Source: CAYXZP01 sp964469485 (GTDB taxonomy: Bacteria > Desulfobacterota > Binatia > UBA1149 > CAYXZP01). Taken from it: a stretch of 14,774 nucleotides of DNA. The stretch is from assembly GCA_964469485.1 (NCBI GenBank), contig CAYXZP010000059.1:1-14774 (forward strand), written 5' to 3'. The notes beneath the pieces were generated by a model. It made no database searches. It was not told the DNA's origin and saw nothing but the letters and a program-made list of their open reading frames with translations. Position 1 is the first letter of the stretch; each line of letters begins with the position of its first letter. Below, piece by piece: positions 6,240-13,175 of this stretch. The position numbers and the translations under genes were made by a program.

Positions 6240-9200
6240 GTGCGCCGGTTGTCGTTTTCGCCGCTGCTTGCCGCCTGTCTGGCGGTCTTCGGCGTTGCCG
6301 GTCTGCTCGATGCTTGGGGCGGGTTACCGGCGGTCTTGCTGCTCCCGGGCCTTCTCTGGCTGCCCGGGGCGGTGCTCGCGAGAGCGGCCGAGGCGCGCTG
6401 GCACAGTGACCTGCTCGGCCGGGGGCCGGGCCGCATAGCCGCAGAAAGCACCGCCGGTCTTGTTCTGTTCCTGCCGGCCGTTGCGCCTCTGTTCCTTAGC
6501 GGCGCAGGACTGGGGCGCGCGGCCGGTGGTCTTGGCCTGATCTATGTGGTGACCGGTCTTGGTGCCCTGTGGCTGCTGCGCGGTGAGCTGCCAAGCCGGC
6601 GTTCCCGCACCGAGGCCTCTGCGGGCGTCGATTGGTTGGCGGTCACGGCGGTGACCGCCGTACTGCTGCCGCTCGTGCTCGGTCATGCCGGCGGCACGGT
6701 GGACGATTGGTGGGATATGGCCTTCGTCGCCGCCTGGAGCGAAGCGGGGACGCTTGGCTTCGCTGAACCCTTTCTCGGTACGGGGCTCAGCCACCCGCGC
6801 TTCCTGTGGAACGGCTGGCTGCTGCTGCAGGCGCTCATTGTCCGTGAGTCGGGCATCAGCGCCCACGGGCTGCAATCCGGACTGCTAGCCGCGGCGGTCT
6901 GCCTGCTGTCGGTATCGGCGCAGGCGGGGTTCGCCCGCACTCTGTTCGGCGCTTCGATGCCGGTCGCCCGCGTGGCCACTATCCTCTCCATCCCGTGCTG
7001 GTTGCTGGCCACCGAGGCCATTCCCTACTTTACCCGGCTCCACCAAGACAAGTTCGTGGTAGCCTTGGTGCTGGTGCCCGTCATGCTGAGCGCCGCGCTC
7101 GCCTACCTGCGCGGGCGGCGCCCCCTCGATCTCATCCTGCTCGCCGTCGCGGCTGCCGCGGCCTGTTCCGTGCACTCGTTGGTGTACTCGATCGGACTGC
7201 TCGGTGTCCTCGTCTGTGCCGCGGCCTTGCTTGGCCGCGGTCTACTGGACGCCGGAAACGGAGCGCGAGCAGCGGCGGTCCGGCTGACAACCGCGAGCGC
7301 TTTGCCGCTGCTCTACCCGCTGTCACAGGCCTGGCTGCTGTCGGCGCGGCTCGACGCGCAGGGTGTCTCTCTGGCCGCGCCCGACAATCCCGTGGTGCGC
7401 GCGCATCTCTGGCTCGGCCGGCTCGCGGGTGCCGACGGCTTCTTTTACGTGGTCGATCCACGGGCGGTGTTCGGCCCCTTCGTTGTCGTGGCCGTCGTCG
7501 GCCTGCTCGTTGCTTGCTCGAAGCGACGGCGCGCCGAGCCGTCCTCGAAGGTGCTTGTCGGCCTGACGCTGTTGCCCCTTGCCCTTGCCTGCGTCCCGGG
7601 GCTGGCCGCGCTCACCGGAACGCTGATGCTACCGTGGATGCTGTACCGCCTTCTGTGGTTGGTGCCGGTTGCCGCCTTGGCCGGTCTGGCCTTCGACCGG
7701 GCCTTCGCCCTCGAACCGCGGCGCCGCTCGGGCGTCGCTGTGGCCGTCCTCGTGGCAGTCACGCTGGTCGCCGTGGTTCCTACGACCGAGGCCCGTTACC
7801 AGCGCGGCATGCAGGCCCGCGGCAGCGAGCGGCCCCACCACCCGCGGGGAACCACGCTCGAGGTTCTCGGTTTCCTGGCCGACAGCCCCGAGCGCGGACC
7901 GGTGCTGGCGCCGGCCGGTCTTTCGGAGGTCATACCGGCGCTGGCTGCCCGTCCTGTCGTTGCCATGTCGGAGCGCGCGACGCTGGTGTTTTCCTCGGAC
8001 GAGACCGGGGCTTACCGGCGCGTGTACGACCGCGCCCAGTTCTTCTCGAGTACGGCCACCAGGGCCGAGCGTGCCCGGGTGGCGGCTCGTTACGGGGTGC
8101 GCCAGGCGGTTTTTCGCAGCAACTGGGTCACCCAAGGTTCCGAGGTCCGCCTGATGTCGCGGTTCGCCGTGCCGGGCGTGCTCCTGTCGGCCGCCGACAG
8201 GGACTGGAGCGCCGACCCGGCGCGCCTGCTGCCCGCGTTGCCTGAGGGGTCGCGCACGCTGCTGCGGAACGCGGATTTCATCCTGGTGGAATGGCCCGAG
8301 CTGGAACGGCCCGAGCTGGAACGGCCCGAGCTGGAACGGCCGGTGCCGGCAAGCGGGGTGGACTGGGTGGCTGCCGTGGGCGTGGACCTGGACGAGGGGC
8401 CGGGCGGCGCGGGCGGCTCGCGGGAGCTGTTGGGCAGCACGGCCGGCTGGCCGGGGATCGACCTCTATCTTGAGCCCCGCCCGCTGAGCCTGGGGACCTC
8501 GCCCAAGCTCATCTGGATGCGTGGCCTGGCCAGCTGGGACGACGGACCGACCGAGGCCCGTATCCGCCTGGAGTTGGCCCGGCGTTGCCGGCTCGAGAGC
8601 GTGGATCTGGTACCCTTCATGCGCAAGAAGAGACGCCAGCTTCTCGAGATCAGAACGGGCGCCAGCCGGCGTACCGTGCGCGCCTTCGACGGTGTTCCGG
8701 TGCGTGTAATGCTGGACCAACCCATGACCGGCGCGCTCGACCTACACGTACGTTCGCTGCTCGGCACGCCCGTCGGTTTCTCCGAGATCAGCTTGTTCGG
8801 GGACCGCGCGGACTGTGCTGTCTGGCGGGCCTGGGGGGTGCCCAGCGACGCCGCCTCACGGATGGAACTCGATCACCTGCTGCAAACAAGCGCGCTGTAT
8901 CCCAACAGCGCACGGGCGGGCATCACCCTGGCCCGCCGTCTGGCCGATAGCGATATGGCGGCCGATGGCGAGGCGCTGCTCCGCTTCTCGCTCGCTCGCG
9001 ATCCCAGTGTCGCCAACGCTTGGGTCGAGCTCGGACTGATGCGAGATCTGCAAGGGGGGCACCGCCAGGCCCTGGCGGCATACCGACGGGCCGTGCGACT
9101 GGACTCGAAGAATGCCTGGGCGCGCGGCTGTCTGGCGTGGGCGCGCCTGCGGGCCGGGCGGCCCTTGGCGGCGCTCTATCAGGTCTATCACGCGCGCCGT

Positions 9201-9473
9201 CTGGACCCGCGCTATGCCGATGCCCATACGATCCTGGCGCGCATAAAGCGCGACTTCGGCCTGCGCGATAGCGCGCGCTCTTCTCTCAGGCGGGCGATCG
9301 AGATGGACCGCCGCCGCAACTGGGCCTATATGGAGCTGGCCGGCATGCTGGTGGCGGAGGGGGAAACGGTTGCCGCGCTCCGTGTGCTCGACGATTTTCT
9401 GCTCATAGAACCCGAAGACGAATCCGTACGAGAGTTGCGGGCATCCATGCTCGCGAAGCTCCGGCCCGGCTGA
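6240..9473 (+). CDS. Large multipass membrane protein with periplasmic beta-sandwich-like region and C-terminal TPRs
   Basis: This is a 1077-residue mosaic protein. Residues 1-515 hold about eleven or twelve hydrophobic segments. The loop TVDDWWDMAFVAAW (153-166), with an acidic pair, and LHQDKFVVALVLVPVML (267-283) recall GT-C type glycosyltransferases and related uncharacterised membrane families. Residues 540-630 (for example VLAPAGLSEVIPALAARPVV, 555-574) match the soluble domain that often follows GT-C membrane cores. A Pro-Glu-Leu-Glu-Arg linker made by a DNA tandem repeat sits at 685-701. Residues 738-855, ending VGFSEISLFGD, look like a galactose-binding/discoidin-type beta-sandwich. 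From about 880 to 1077 there are four or five TPR-like helical pairs (for example ANAWVELGLMRDLQGGHRQA, 925-944). The start is GTG 6240, 4 bases after the upstream stop. Possible roles are a glycan polymerase, a lipid-linked-sugar transferase, or a scaffold for the assembly complex; function is not established. The overall architecture is clear, but the beta-sandwich call is tentative. Confidence 0.8.
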   Translation: MRRLSFSPLLAACLAVFGVAGLLDAWGGLPAVLLLPGLLWLPGAVLARAAEARWHSDLLGRGPGRIAAESTAGLVLFLPAVAPLFLSGAGLGRAAGGLGLIYVVTGLGALWLLRGELPSRRSRTEASAGVDWLAVTAVTAVLLPLVLGHAGGTVDDWWDMAFVAAWSEAGTLGFAEPFLGTGLSHPRFLWNGWLLLQALIVRESGISAHGLQSGLLAAAVCLLSVSAQAGFARTLFGASMPVARVATILSIPCWLLATEAIPYFTRLHQDKFVVALVLVPVMLSAALAYLRGRRPLDLILLAVAAAAACSVHSLVYSIGLLGVLVCAAALLGRGLLDAGNGARAAAVRLTTASALPLLYPLSQAWLLSARLDAQGVSLAAPDNPVVRAHLWLGRLAGADGFFYVVDPRAVFGPFVVVAVVGLLVACSKRRRAEPSSKVLVGLTLLPLALACVPGLAALTGTLMLPWMLYRLLWLVPVAALAGLAFDRAFALEPRRRSGVAVAVLVAVTLVAVVPTTEARYQRGMQARGSERPHHPRGTTLEVLGFLADSPERGPVLAPAGLSEVIPALAARPVVAMSERATLVFSSDETGAYRRVYDRAQFFSSTATRAERARVAARYGVRQAVFRSNWVTQGSEVRLMSRFAVPGVLLSAADRDWSADPARLLPALPEGSRTLLRNADFILVEWPELERPELERPELERPVPASGVDWVAAVGVDLDEGPGGAGGSRELLGSTAGWPGIDLYLEPRPLSLGTSPKLIWMRGLASWDDGPTEARIRLELARRCRLESVDLVPFMRKKRRQLLEIRTGASRRTVRAFDGVPVRVMLDQPMTGALDLHVRSLLGTPVGFSEISLFGDRADCAVWRAWGVPSDAASRMELDHLLQTSALYPNSARAGITLARRLADSDMAADGEALLRFSLARDPSVANAWVELGLMRDLQGGHRQALAAYRRAVRLDSKNAWARGCLAWARLRAGRPLAALYQVYHARRLDPRYADAHTILARIKRDFGLRDSARSSLRRAIEMDRRRNWAYMELAGMLVAEGETVAALRVLDDFLLIEPEDESVRELRASMLAKLRPG
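8293..8341. repeat. 15-base direct repeat, three perfect copies plus 4 bases
   Basis: The unit GGCCCGAGCTGGAAC occurs three times head to tail (8293-8307, 8308-8322, 8323-8337), followed by GGCC of a fourth. Because 15 is a multiple of three, it stays in frame and encodes repeated Pro-Glu-Leu-Glu-Arg (residues 686-700) in a linker of the TPR membrane protein. The perfect identity suggests a recent slippage expansion. Confidence 0.97.
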
Positions 9474-9476
9474 GCC

Positions 9477-10616
9477 GTGCGTGTCGTGCTGGTAGGGCCC
9501 GAGCCGCCCTGGCGCGGTGGCGTGGCCGCCCACAGCGCGGGGCTGCGCGGCGCGCTGACCGTAGCCGGGCACGAGGCCACGACGGTCTCTTACTCCCGCT
9601 GCTACCCTGACTGGCTCATGCGCAGCCTCGGCCGTGGCCGGCTACGGCCCGAGAGCGACAGCGCCGTCCTTGATTCCCTCAACCCCGCTTCCTGGGCCAG
9701 GGCGCGCGCTCTGGTGCGCCAGTGCGACCCCGAACTCGTGGTCGCACAGTGGTGGCATCCGATAACGGCCCCCGCTCTGGCTGCCGTGCTCGGTCCCAAG
9801 GCCGGCCCGGGCCGGCCGGTCACGGTTCTCCTGTGTCACAACGCCCTTGCGCACGAGATCTTTCCTTTGCAGACATCCTTGGCACGCATGGGCCTGCGCT
9901 GTGGCGACGCCCTGCTGGCCCACTCGCGCGCGGTTGCCGAACAGTTGCGGGGCTTGGTGGCTCCGCTGCGGCCACCGATCGAGATCTGTCCGATGCCGCT
10001 ACTGCTCGCAGACGGGGCGGCGCTGACGGAACGCGCGCAGTGGCGCGCAGCCTCGGGGTTCGGTCCCGACGAGCGCGTAGCCGTCTTTGTCGGCCACGGA
10101 CGTCCCTACAAGGGTCTCGATCTCCTGCTCAGGGCCTGGGCGGAGGCCGGCCTCGGCGAACATACCAGGCTCGTCGTGGCGGGCGAGATCCTTGCCGGGC
10201 CGGCGACCCGGCGGCGCTTGTCACGATCGGCCCGGGCTGTCTCCGTTGAACTGCGCGACCGCTACCTCGCCGACGACGAATTGGCGGGTCTCCTGGTTGC
10301 GGCCGACCTACTGGTCCTTCCTTACCGGCGCGCCAGCCAGAGCGGCATAGTGCCGATGGCGCAGGCCCTGGGACTGCCCGTTCTGGCCTCGGATGCCGGT
10401 GGGCTGGCCGAGCAGGTGCGGGCACCCGGCCAGGGCGGCGAGCTGTTCCGGGCCGGCGACCCGGCGGCGCTGACCTTTGCGTTGCGACGCATGCTGGGTC
10501 GTGCGAGCTTGACTCGAGGGATTCCCACGGTGGCCGCCGGCGGCGGCTGGCCGGCCCTGGTTGAAGCTCTCGAAGTGCTGGTTCGTCTCATAAAGGAGAC
10601 ACGCAACGCGTGTTAG
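9477..10616 (+). CDS. Family 4 glycosyltransferase (GT-B)
   Basis: This 379-residue protein is a retaining-type GT4 glycosyltransferase that should add a sugar to the glycan in the cytoplasm. The N-terminus RVVLVGPEPPWRGGVAAHS (2-20) has the glycine-rich acceptor-side loop. The C-terminal donor domain begins VAVFVGHGRPYKGLDLLLRA (201-220), with the conserved Arg209 and Lys212 of the phosphate-binding site. RYLADDELAGLLVAADLLVL (262-281) and SQSGIVPMAQALGLPVLASD (287-306) follow, then GGLAEQV. The 'QSGIVPMA' form without the first Glu of the classic EX7E motif is normal for one large GT4 subgroup, so it is not read as inactivation. The C-terminal 30 residues have low similarity to anything I recognise. 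The start is GTG 9477, 3 bases after the upstream stop; the stop TAG lies one base before the first candidate gspF start. It closes the polysaccharide part of the cluster. Confidence 0.93.
   Translation: MRVVLVGPEPPWRGGVAAHSAGLRGALTVAGHEATTVSYSRCYPDWLMRSLGRGRLRPESDSAVLDSLNPASWARARALVRQCDPELVVAQWWHPITAPALAAVLGPKAGPGRPVTVLLCHNALAHEIFPLQTSLARMGLRCGDALLAHSRAVAEQLRGLVAPLRPPIEICPMPLLLADGAALTERAQWRAASGFGPDERVAVFVGHGRPYKGLDLLLRAWAEAGLGEHTRLVVAGEILAGPATRRRLSRSARAVSVELRDRYLADDELAGLLVAADLLVLPYRRASQSGIVPMAQALGLPVLASDAGGLAEQVRAPGQGGELFRAGDPAALTFALRRMLGRASLTRGIPTVAAGGGWPALVEALEVLVRLIKETRNAC
9800..9817. repeat. 18-base perfect GC palindrome inside the GT4 gene
   Basis: Bases 9800-9817 read GGCCGGCCCGGGCCGGCC, a perfect inverted repeat with no loop, made of two GGCCGGCC blocks around a central CCCGGG. 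It lies in coding sequence (residues 109-114, AGPGRP) and is probably a composition effect. It could still form a strong RNA hairpin or serve as a DNA site. Confidence 0.6.
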
Positions 10617-10617
10617 A

Positions 10618-11859
10618 ATGCCCCCGATGAGCTCCTTCGCATACCGTGCGAGCACGGCCGAAGGCCGCGTGATGGAAGGCGTCATGGACGCCGCCGACGA
10701 GGCCTCGGTGGTCTCTAGCCTGCGACGGCAGGGTTACATCCCTCTCTCGGTCGAGACCGGTGCGAAGGTGGCCGAGAAGGGCCGCCGGGCCCTGACCGTG
10801 CCGTTTGCGGGTCTCTTGGCCGCCCGCGTCACCGGCAAGGATCTCACCCTGTTCACGCGCGAACTGGCCACCCTGCTGCGGGCCGGCCTCCCGCTGGACC
10901 GCAGCTTGCAAAGCCTGGTCTCGCTTTCCCCCAACAAGAAGCTCAAGTCGGTCGTCGTCGCCGTGCTGGCCAGGGTGCGCGAAGGGACCGCACTGTCGGA
11001 GGCCCTGGGAGAACACGACCGCGTGTTCCCGGTGCTATACACGAGCATGATCCGCGCCGGCGAGGCCGGCGGGGTCGTAGAGGCGGTCTTGGAGCGCTTG
11101 GCAGATTATCTCGAGCGCACCGAGAAATCGCGTGACGAATTGCGTTCGGCGCTGACATATCCGCTGGTGCTGGCCTTCGTGGGCGGGGTCTCTATCGTGG
11201 TTCTCCTGACCTATGTGTTGCCCAAGTTCACCGTCGTCTTCAACGACATGGGGGTGGCCATGCCGCTATCGACGCGGGCCGTGATGGCCGCCAGCGAGAT
11301 CGTGCAATCCTATTGGTGGGCGTTTATAGCGGTGACCGCCGCCGCGGTGGCGCTCTTTGTCCGTTACCAGGCCACGCCGGCCGGTCGCATGCGGGTCGAC
11401 CGTGGCAAGCTCTCACTTCCGCTGTTCGGGGCACTGACACGCAAGGTGCAGGTGGGGCGTTTCGCGCGCACCTTGGGCACGATGCTCAAATCCGGTGTGC
11501 CCTTGCTGCAGTCCCTGGACATCGTACGAGCGACCCTGACCAATCGTGTGCTGGCCGAAGCACTCGGCTCGGTGGAACGGGACGTGCGTGAGGGCAAGGG
11601 CCTGGCGCAACCGCTCGAGCGAACGACTGTGTTCCCCCCGCTGGCCTTGCAGATGGTCGCGGTGGGCGAGGAGACCGGGCGTCTCGACGATATGCTTTTG
11701 GTCGTCGCGGAACACTGCGATAGGGATGTGAACAACACCGTGACCCGGCTCATGTCTCTTCTCGAACCGGCCATGCTGCTGATAATGGGGGTCGTCACCG
11801 GGTTCATCGTGATCGCGATGATGTCGGCGGTGTTCAGCGTCAACCAGATGTCGTTCTGA
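10618..11859 (+). CDS. gspF: Type II secretion inner-membrane platform protein GspF
   Basis: GspF is the polytopic inner-membrane platform protein that links the GspE ATPase to pseudopilus assembly. The product of about 410 residues is the normal size. It opens with SSFAYRASTAEGRVMEG (5-21), the usual GspF N-terminus, then has two homologous T2SSF domains near 75-199 and 278-400. Each carries the paired signatures: GLPLDRSLQSL with RAGEAGG (146-152), and SGVPLLQSLDIV with VGEETGRLD (349-357). Hydrophobic segments lie near 180-201, 230-251 and 385-407, matching the three known helices. Two starts are possible. ATG 10618 follows the upstream stop by one base (TAG-A-ATG) and suits reinitiation; ATG 10627 gives a product three residues shorter, closer to typical GspF starts. 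Neither has a well-placed Shine-Dalgarno sequence; AAAGGAG (10592-10598) lies 19 bases ahead of the first. gspE is not adjacent. Confidence 0.97.
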   Translation: MPPMSSFAYRASTAEGRVMEGVMDAADEASVVSSLRRQGYIPLSVETGAKVAEKGRRALTVPFAGLLAARVTGKDLTLFTRELATLLRAGLPLDRSLQSLVSLSPNKKLKSVVVAVLARVREGTALSEALGEHDRVFPVLYTSMIRAGEAGGVVEAVLERLADYLERTEKSRDELRSALTYPLVLAFVGGVSIVVLLTYVLPKFTVVFNDMGVAMPLSTRAVMAASEIVQSYWWAFIAVTAAAVALFVRYQATPAGRMRVDRGKLSLPLFGALTRKVQVGRFARTLGTMLKSGVPLLQSLDIVRATLTNRVLAEALGSVERDVREGKGLAQPLERTTVFPPLALQMVAVGEETGRLDDMLLVVAEHCDRDVNNTVTRLMSLLEPAMLLIMGVVTGFIVIAMMSAVFSVNQMSF

Positions 11860-11863
11860 CACT

Positions 11864-11870
11864 AGGAGGG
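11864..11870 (+). promoter_or_regulatory. Strong ribosome binding site for gspG
   Basis: AGGAGGG sits in the 21-base gap between gspF and gspG, 10 bases before ATG 11881. It is the best Shine-Dalgarno match in the window and precedes the pseudopilin made in largest amount. This suggests independent, high-level initiation of gspG, in contrast to the overlapped starts around it. Confidence 0.7.
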
Positions 11871-11880
11871 ACCGATCGAG

Positions 11881-12309
11881 ATGCCGAATTCAACACGTAA
11901 ATGCTCTGCTTCGGGTTTCACCTTGGTGGAACTGATGGTCGTCATGGTGATCCTCGGCCTGCTGGCCTCGCTGGTACTGCCCAACTTCTTCGGGCAGGCG
12001 GCCAAGGCGCGCGTCAAGGCTGCCAGCGTCCAGATATCGAGCCTCGGCACGGCGCTGGATACCTTTGCGCTCGACGTTGGCCGCTATCCGTCCACCGAGG
12101 AGGGGCTCGATGCGTTGCTCACGGCCCCCGCCGGCGCCAACCGATGGGACGGACCCTATCTGCCCAAGGCCGTTCCGTCCGACCCATGGGGCAATCGTTA
12201 TCAGTACAAAGGCTCGGAGGTGGAGGGGCAGTACGAGATCCTGTCCTACGGTTCCGACGGCAAGTCCGGTGGTGAGGGCGACGCCGGCGACATATCGAGC
12301 CGGGAGTAG
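11881..12309 (+). CDS. gspG: Type II secretion major pseudopilin GspG
   Basis: GspG is the main subunit of the T2SS pseudopilus. It is made as a prepilin, cleaved and N-methylated by the GspO/PilD peptidase, and assembled from the inner membrane. The 142-residue product has the class III leader: a 12-residue basic leader ending Gly12, cleavage before Phe13, and FTLVELMVVMVILGLLASLV (13-32) with Glu17 at mature position +5. The GspG hallmarks follow: RYPSTEEGLDALLTAP (68-83), GPYLPKAVPSDPWGNRYQY (91-109), and the C-terminal calcium-binding type loop SDGKSGGEGDAGDI (125-138). The length is typical. Start ATG 11881 has a strong ribosome site. Nothing essential is missing. It is the third-smallest of the pseudopilin genes here and the only one with an independent-looking initiation region. 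Confidence 0.98.
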   Translation: MPNSTRKCSASGFTLVELMVVMVILGLLASLVLPNFFGQAAKARVKAASVQISSLGTALDTFALDVGRYPSTEEGLDALLTAPAGANRWDGPYLPKAVPSDPWGNRYQYKGSEVEGQYEILSYGSDGKSGGEGDAGDISSRE

Positions 12310-12313
12310 GCCA

Positions 12314-12772
12314 GTGGAACGGCCCGCCGCCGGCTTCACGCTGGTCGAGCTCCTGATCGTCATGGTCGTGATGGCCGTGGCGGCCGTCATAGTGATGCCG
12401 TCGGTGCGTTCGGGCGGCCAGCAGCGCGAGGTGCGCCTGACCTTGCAGCAATTCGTCAGCGCCGTGCGCCACAGCTCGGCCACGGCGATCAGGGAGCGCC
12501 GTCTCGTCGATCTGACCCTGTGGCCGGACGATTCGAGCTACACGGTTGAAGGCGTCGAGGAGGACCGCGAACTCCCGCGCCTGGCCAGTTTCGGCGAGCT
12601 TGCCGGCGGGCGCTACCAAAGCGTGGACGAGGTGATCTTCGAGTTCTATCCCACGGGCGGGTCCAGCGGCGGGACGGTGGAGTTTCGCTTCGAGACCGAC
12701 AATGGACAGCAAGCCTACACGCTGGCGATAGACCCGCTCATCAGCCGCGTCGGGGGCGAGCGTGCGTACTGA
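12314..12772 (+). CDS. gspH: Type II secretion minor pseudopilin GspH
   Basis: GspH is a minor pseudopilin that sits below the GspI-J-K tip of the pseudopilus. The 152-residue product has a very short leader (MERPAAG) cut after Gly7, then FTLVELLIVMVVMAVAAVIV (8-27) with Glu12 at mature +5. The rest fits the GspH/FimT pattern: an alpha-helix rich in short polar residues (LTLQQFVSAVRHSSATAIRE, 43-62), then beta-strands such as RRLVDLTLWPDD. I chose GTG 12314 because it gives the expected leader and has GGGAG (12302-12306) 7 bases ahead, partly overlapping the gspG stop. The frame is open far upstream to 12065, but that part lies inside gspG and is arginine/proline-rich shadow sequence. The 3' end overlaps gspI by 11 bases. 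Position between gspG and gspI supports the assignment. Confidence 0.95.
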   Translation: MERPAAGFTLVELLIVMVVMAVAAVIVMPSVRSGGQQREVRLTLQQFVSAVRHSSATAIRERRLVDLTLWPDDSSYTVEGVEEDRELPRLASFGELAGGRYQSVDEVIFEFYPTGGSSGGTVEFRFETDNGQQAYTLAIDPLISRVGGERAY

Positions 12773-13175
12773 GCGCCAGCGCGGGTTCACGCTTCTCGAG
12801 GTCGTGATCGCGGCCTCGGTGATGGCCGTCGGGGTGGCTGCCGCATTGGAGTTGTTCACGGGCAGCTTGCGGTTGGCCGGCGCTTCGACCCACCAGACCG
12901 ACGCGCTGGTGCTCGCCCGTTCGCTGATGGACGAGATGGTGTGGCGGGCCGACCTGGACGATGAACGGCGCGAGGGCCAAGAGGGGGATCTGGCGTGGAG
13001 CGTGCTGGTAAGGCCGGGCGATCCACAGTTCGGCGCCGACCCCGAAGAAGGCATGCGCGCCAACACCTCCGATGAATTTGAGCTCAAGGAGATCGTCGTA
13101 GCCGTTACGTGGGTGGGGGTCGGAGGCTCGGCCGCAGTGAGCCTGGAGACGGTTCGGCTCGTCGAGTCCTATTGA
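12762..13175 (+). CDS. gspI: Type II secretion minor pseudopilin GspI
   Basis: GspI is the minor pseudopilin that nucleates the tip complex with GspJ and GspK. The 137-residue product (mature about 129) matches the family length. Its leader MRTERQRG is cut after Gly8, followed by FTLLEVVIAASVMAVGVAAA (9-28) with Glu13 at mature +5. TLLEV is the form usual for GspI, unlike the TLVEL of the other pseudopilins. ALVLARSLMDEMV matches the 'A..LA...ld.l' helix of the family, and the chain ends with beta-strands KEIVVAVTWVG and AVSLETVRLVESY. The start is GTG 12762, overlapping the end of gspH by 11 bases, with a GGGGG run (12752-12756) as a weak ribosome site. The stop overlaps the next start as TGATG (13173-13177). 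Confidence 0.95.
   Translation: MRTERQRGFTLLEVVIAASVMAVGVAAALELFTGSLRLAGASTHQTDALVLARSLMDEMVWRADLDDERREGQEGDLAWSVLVRPGDPQFGADPEEGMRANTSDEFELKEIVVAVTWVGVGGSAAVSLETVRLVESY

Noticed and set aside
8293..8341. CRISPR-like repeat
   Set aside because: The copies are head to tail with no spacers, only 15 bases long, and in frame within a gene.
7629..8720. 363-codon minus-strand open frame inside the TPR membrane-protein gene
   Set aside because: It mirrors a well-supported gene, includes the mirror of the 15-base repeat, and has no recognisable motif.
9477..10616. Inactive GT4 because the first Glu of the EX7E motif is missing
   Set aside because: The 'SQSGIVPMAQALG' form is normal for a large GT4 subgroup, and the Arg/Lys of the donor site are present.
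10614..10619. TAGAAT as a -10 promoter box before gspF
   Set aside because: No matching -35 element is seen about 17 bases upstream, and the word overlaps the GT4 stop codon and the gspF start.
12119..13087. 322-codon minus-strand open frame opposite gspH and gspI
   Set aside because: Both pseudopilins on the + strand have intact prepilin signatures and correct spacing; the antisense frame is Arg/Ser/Pro-rich shadow.
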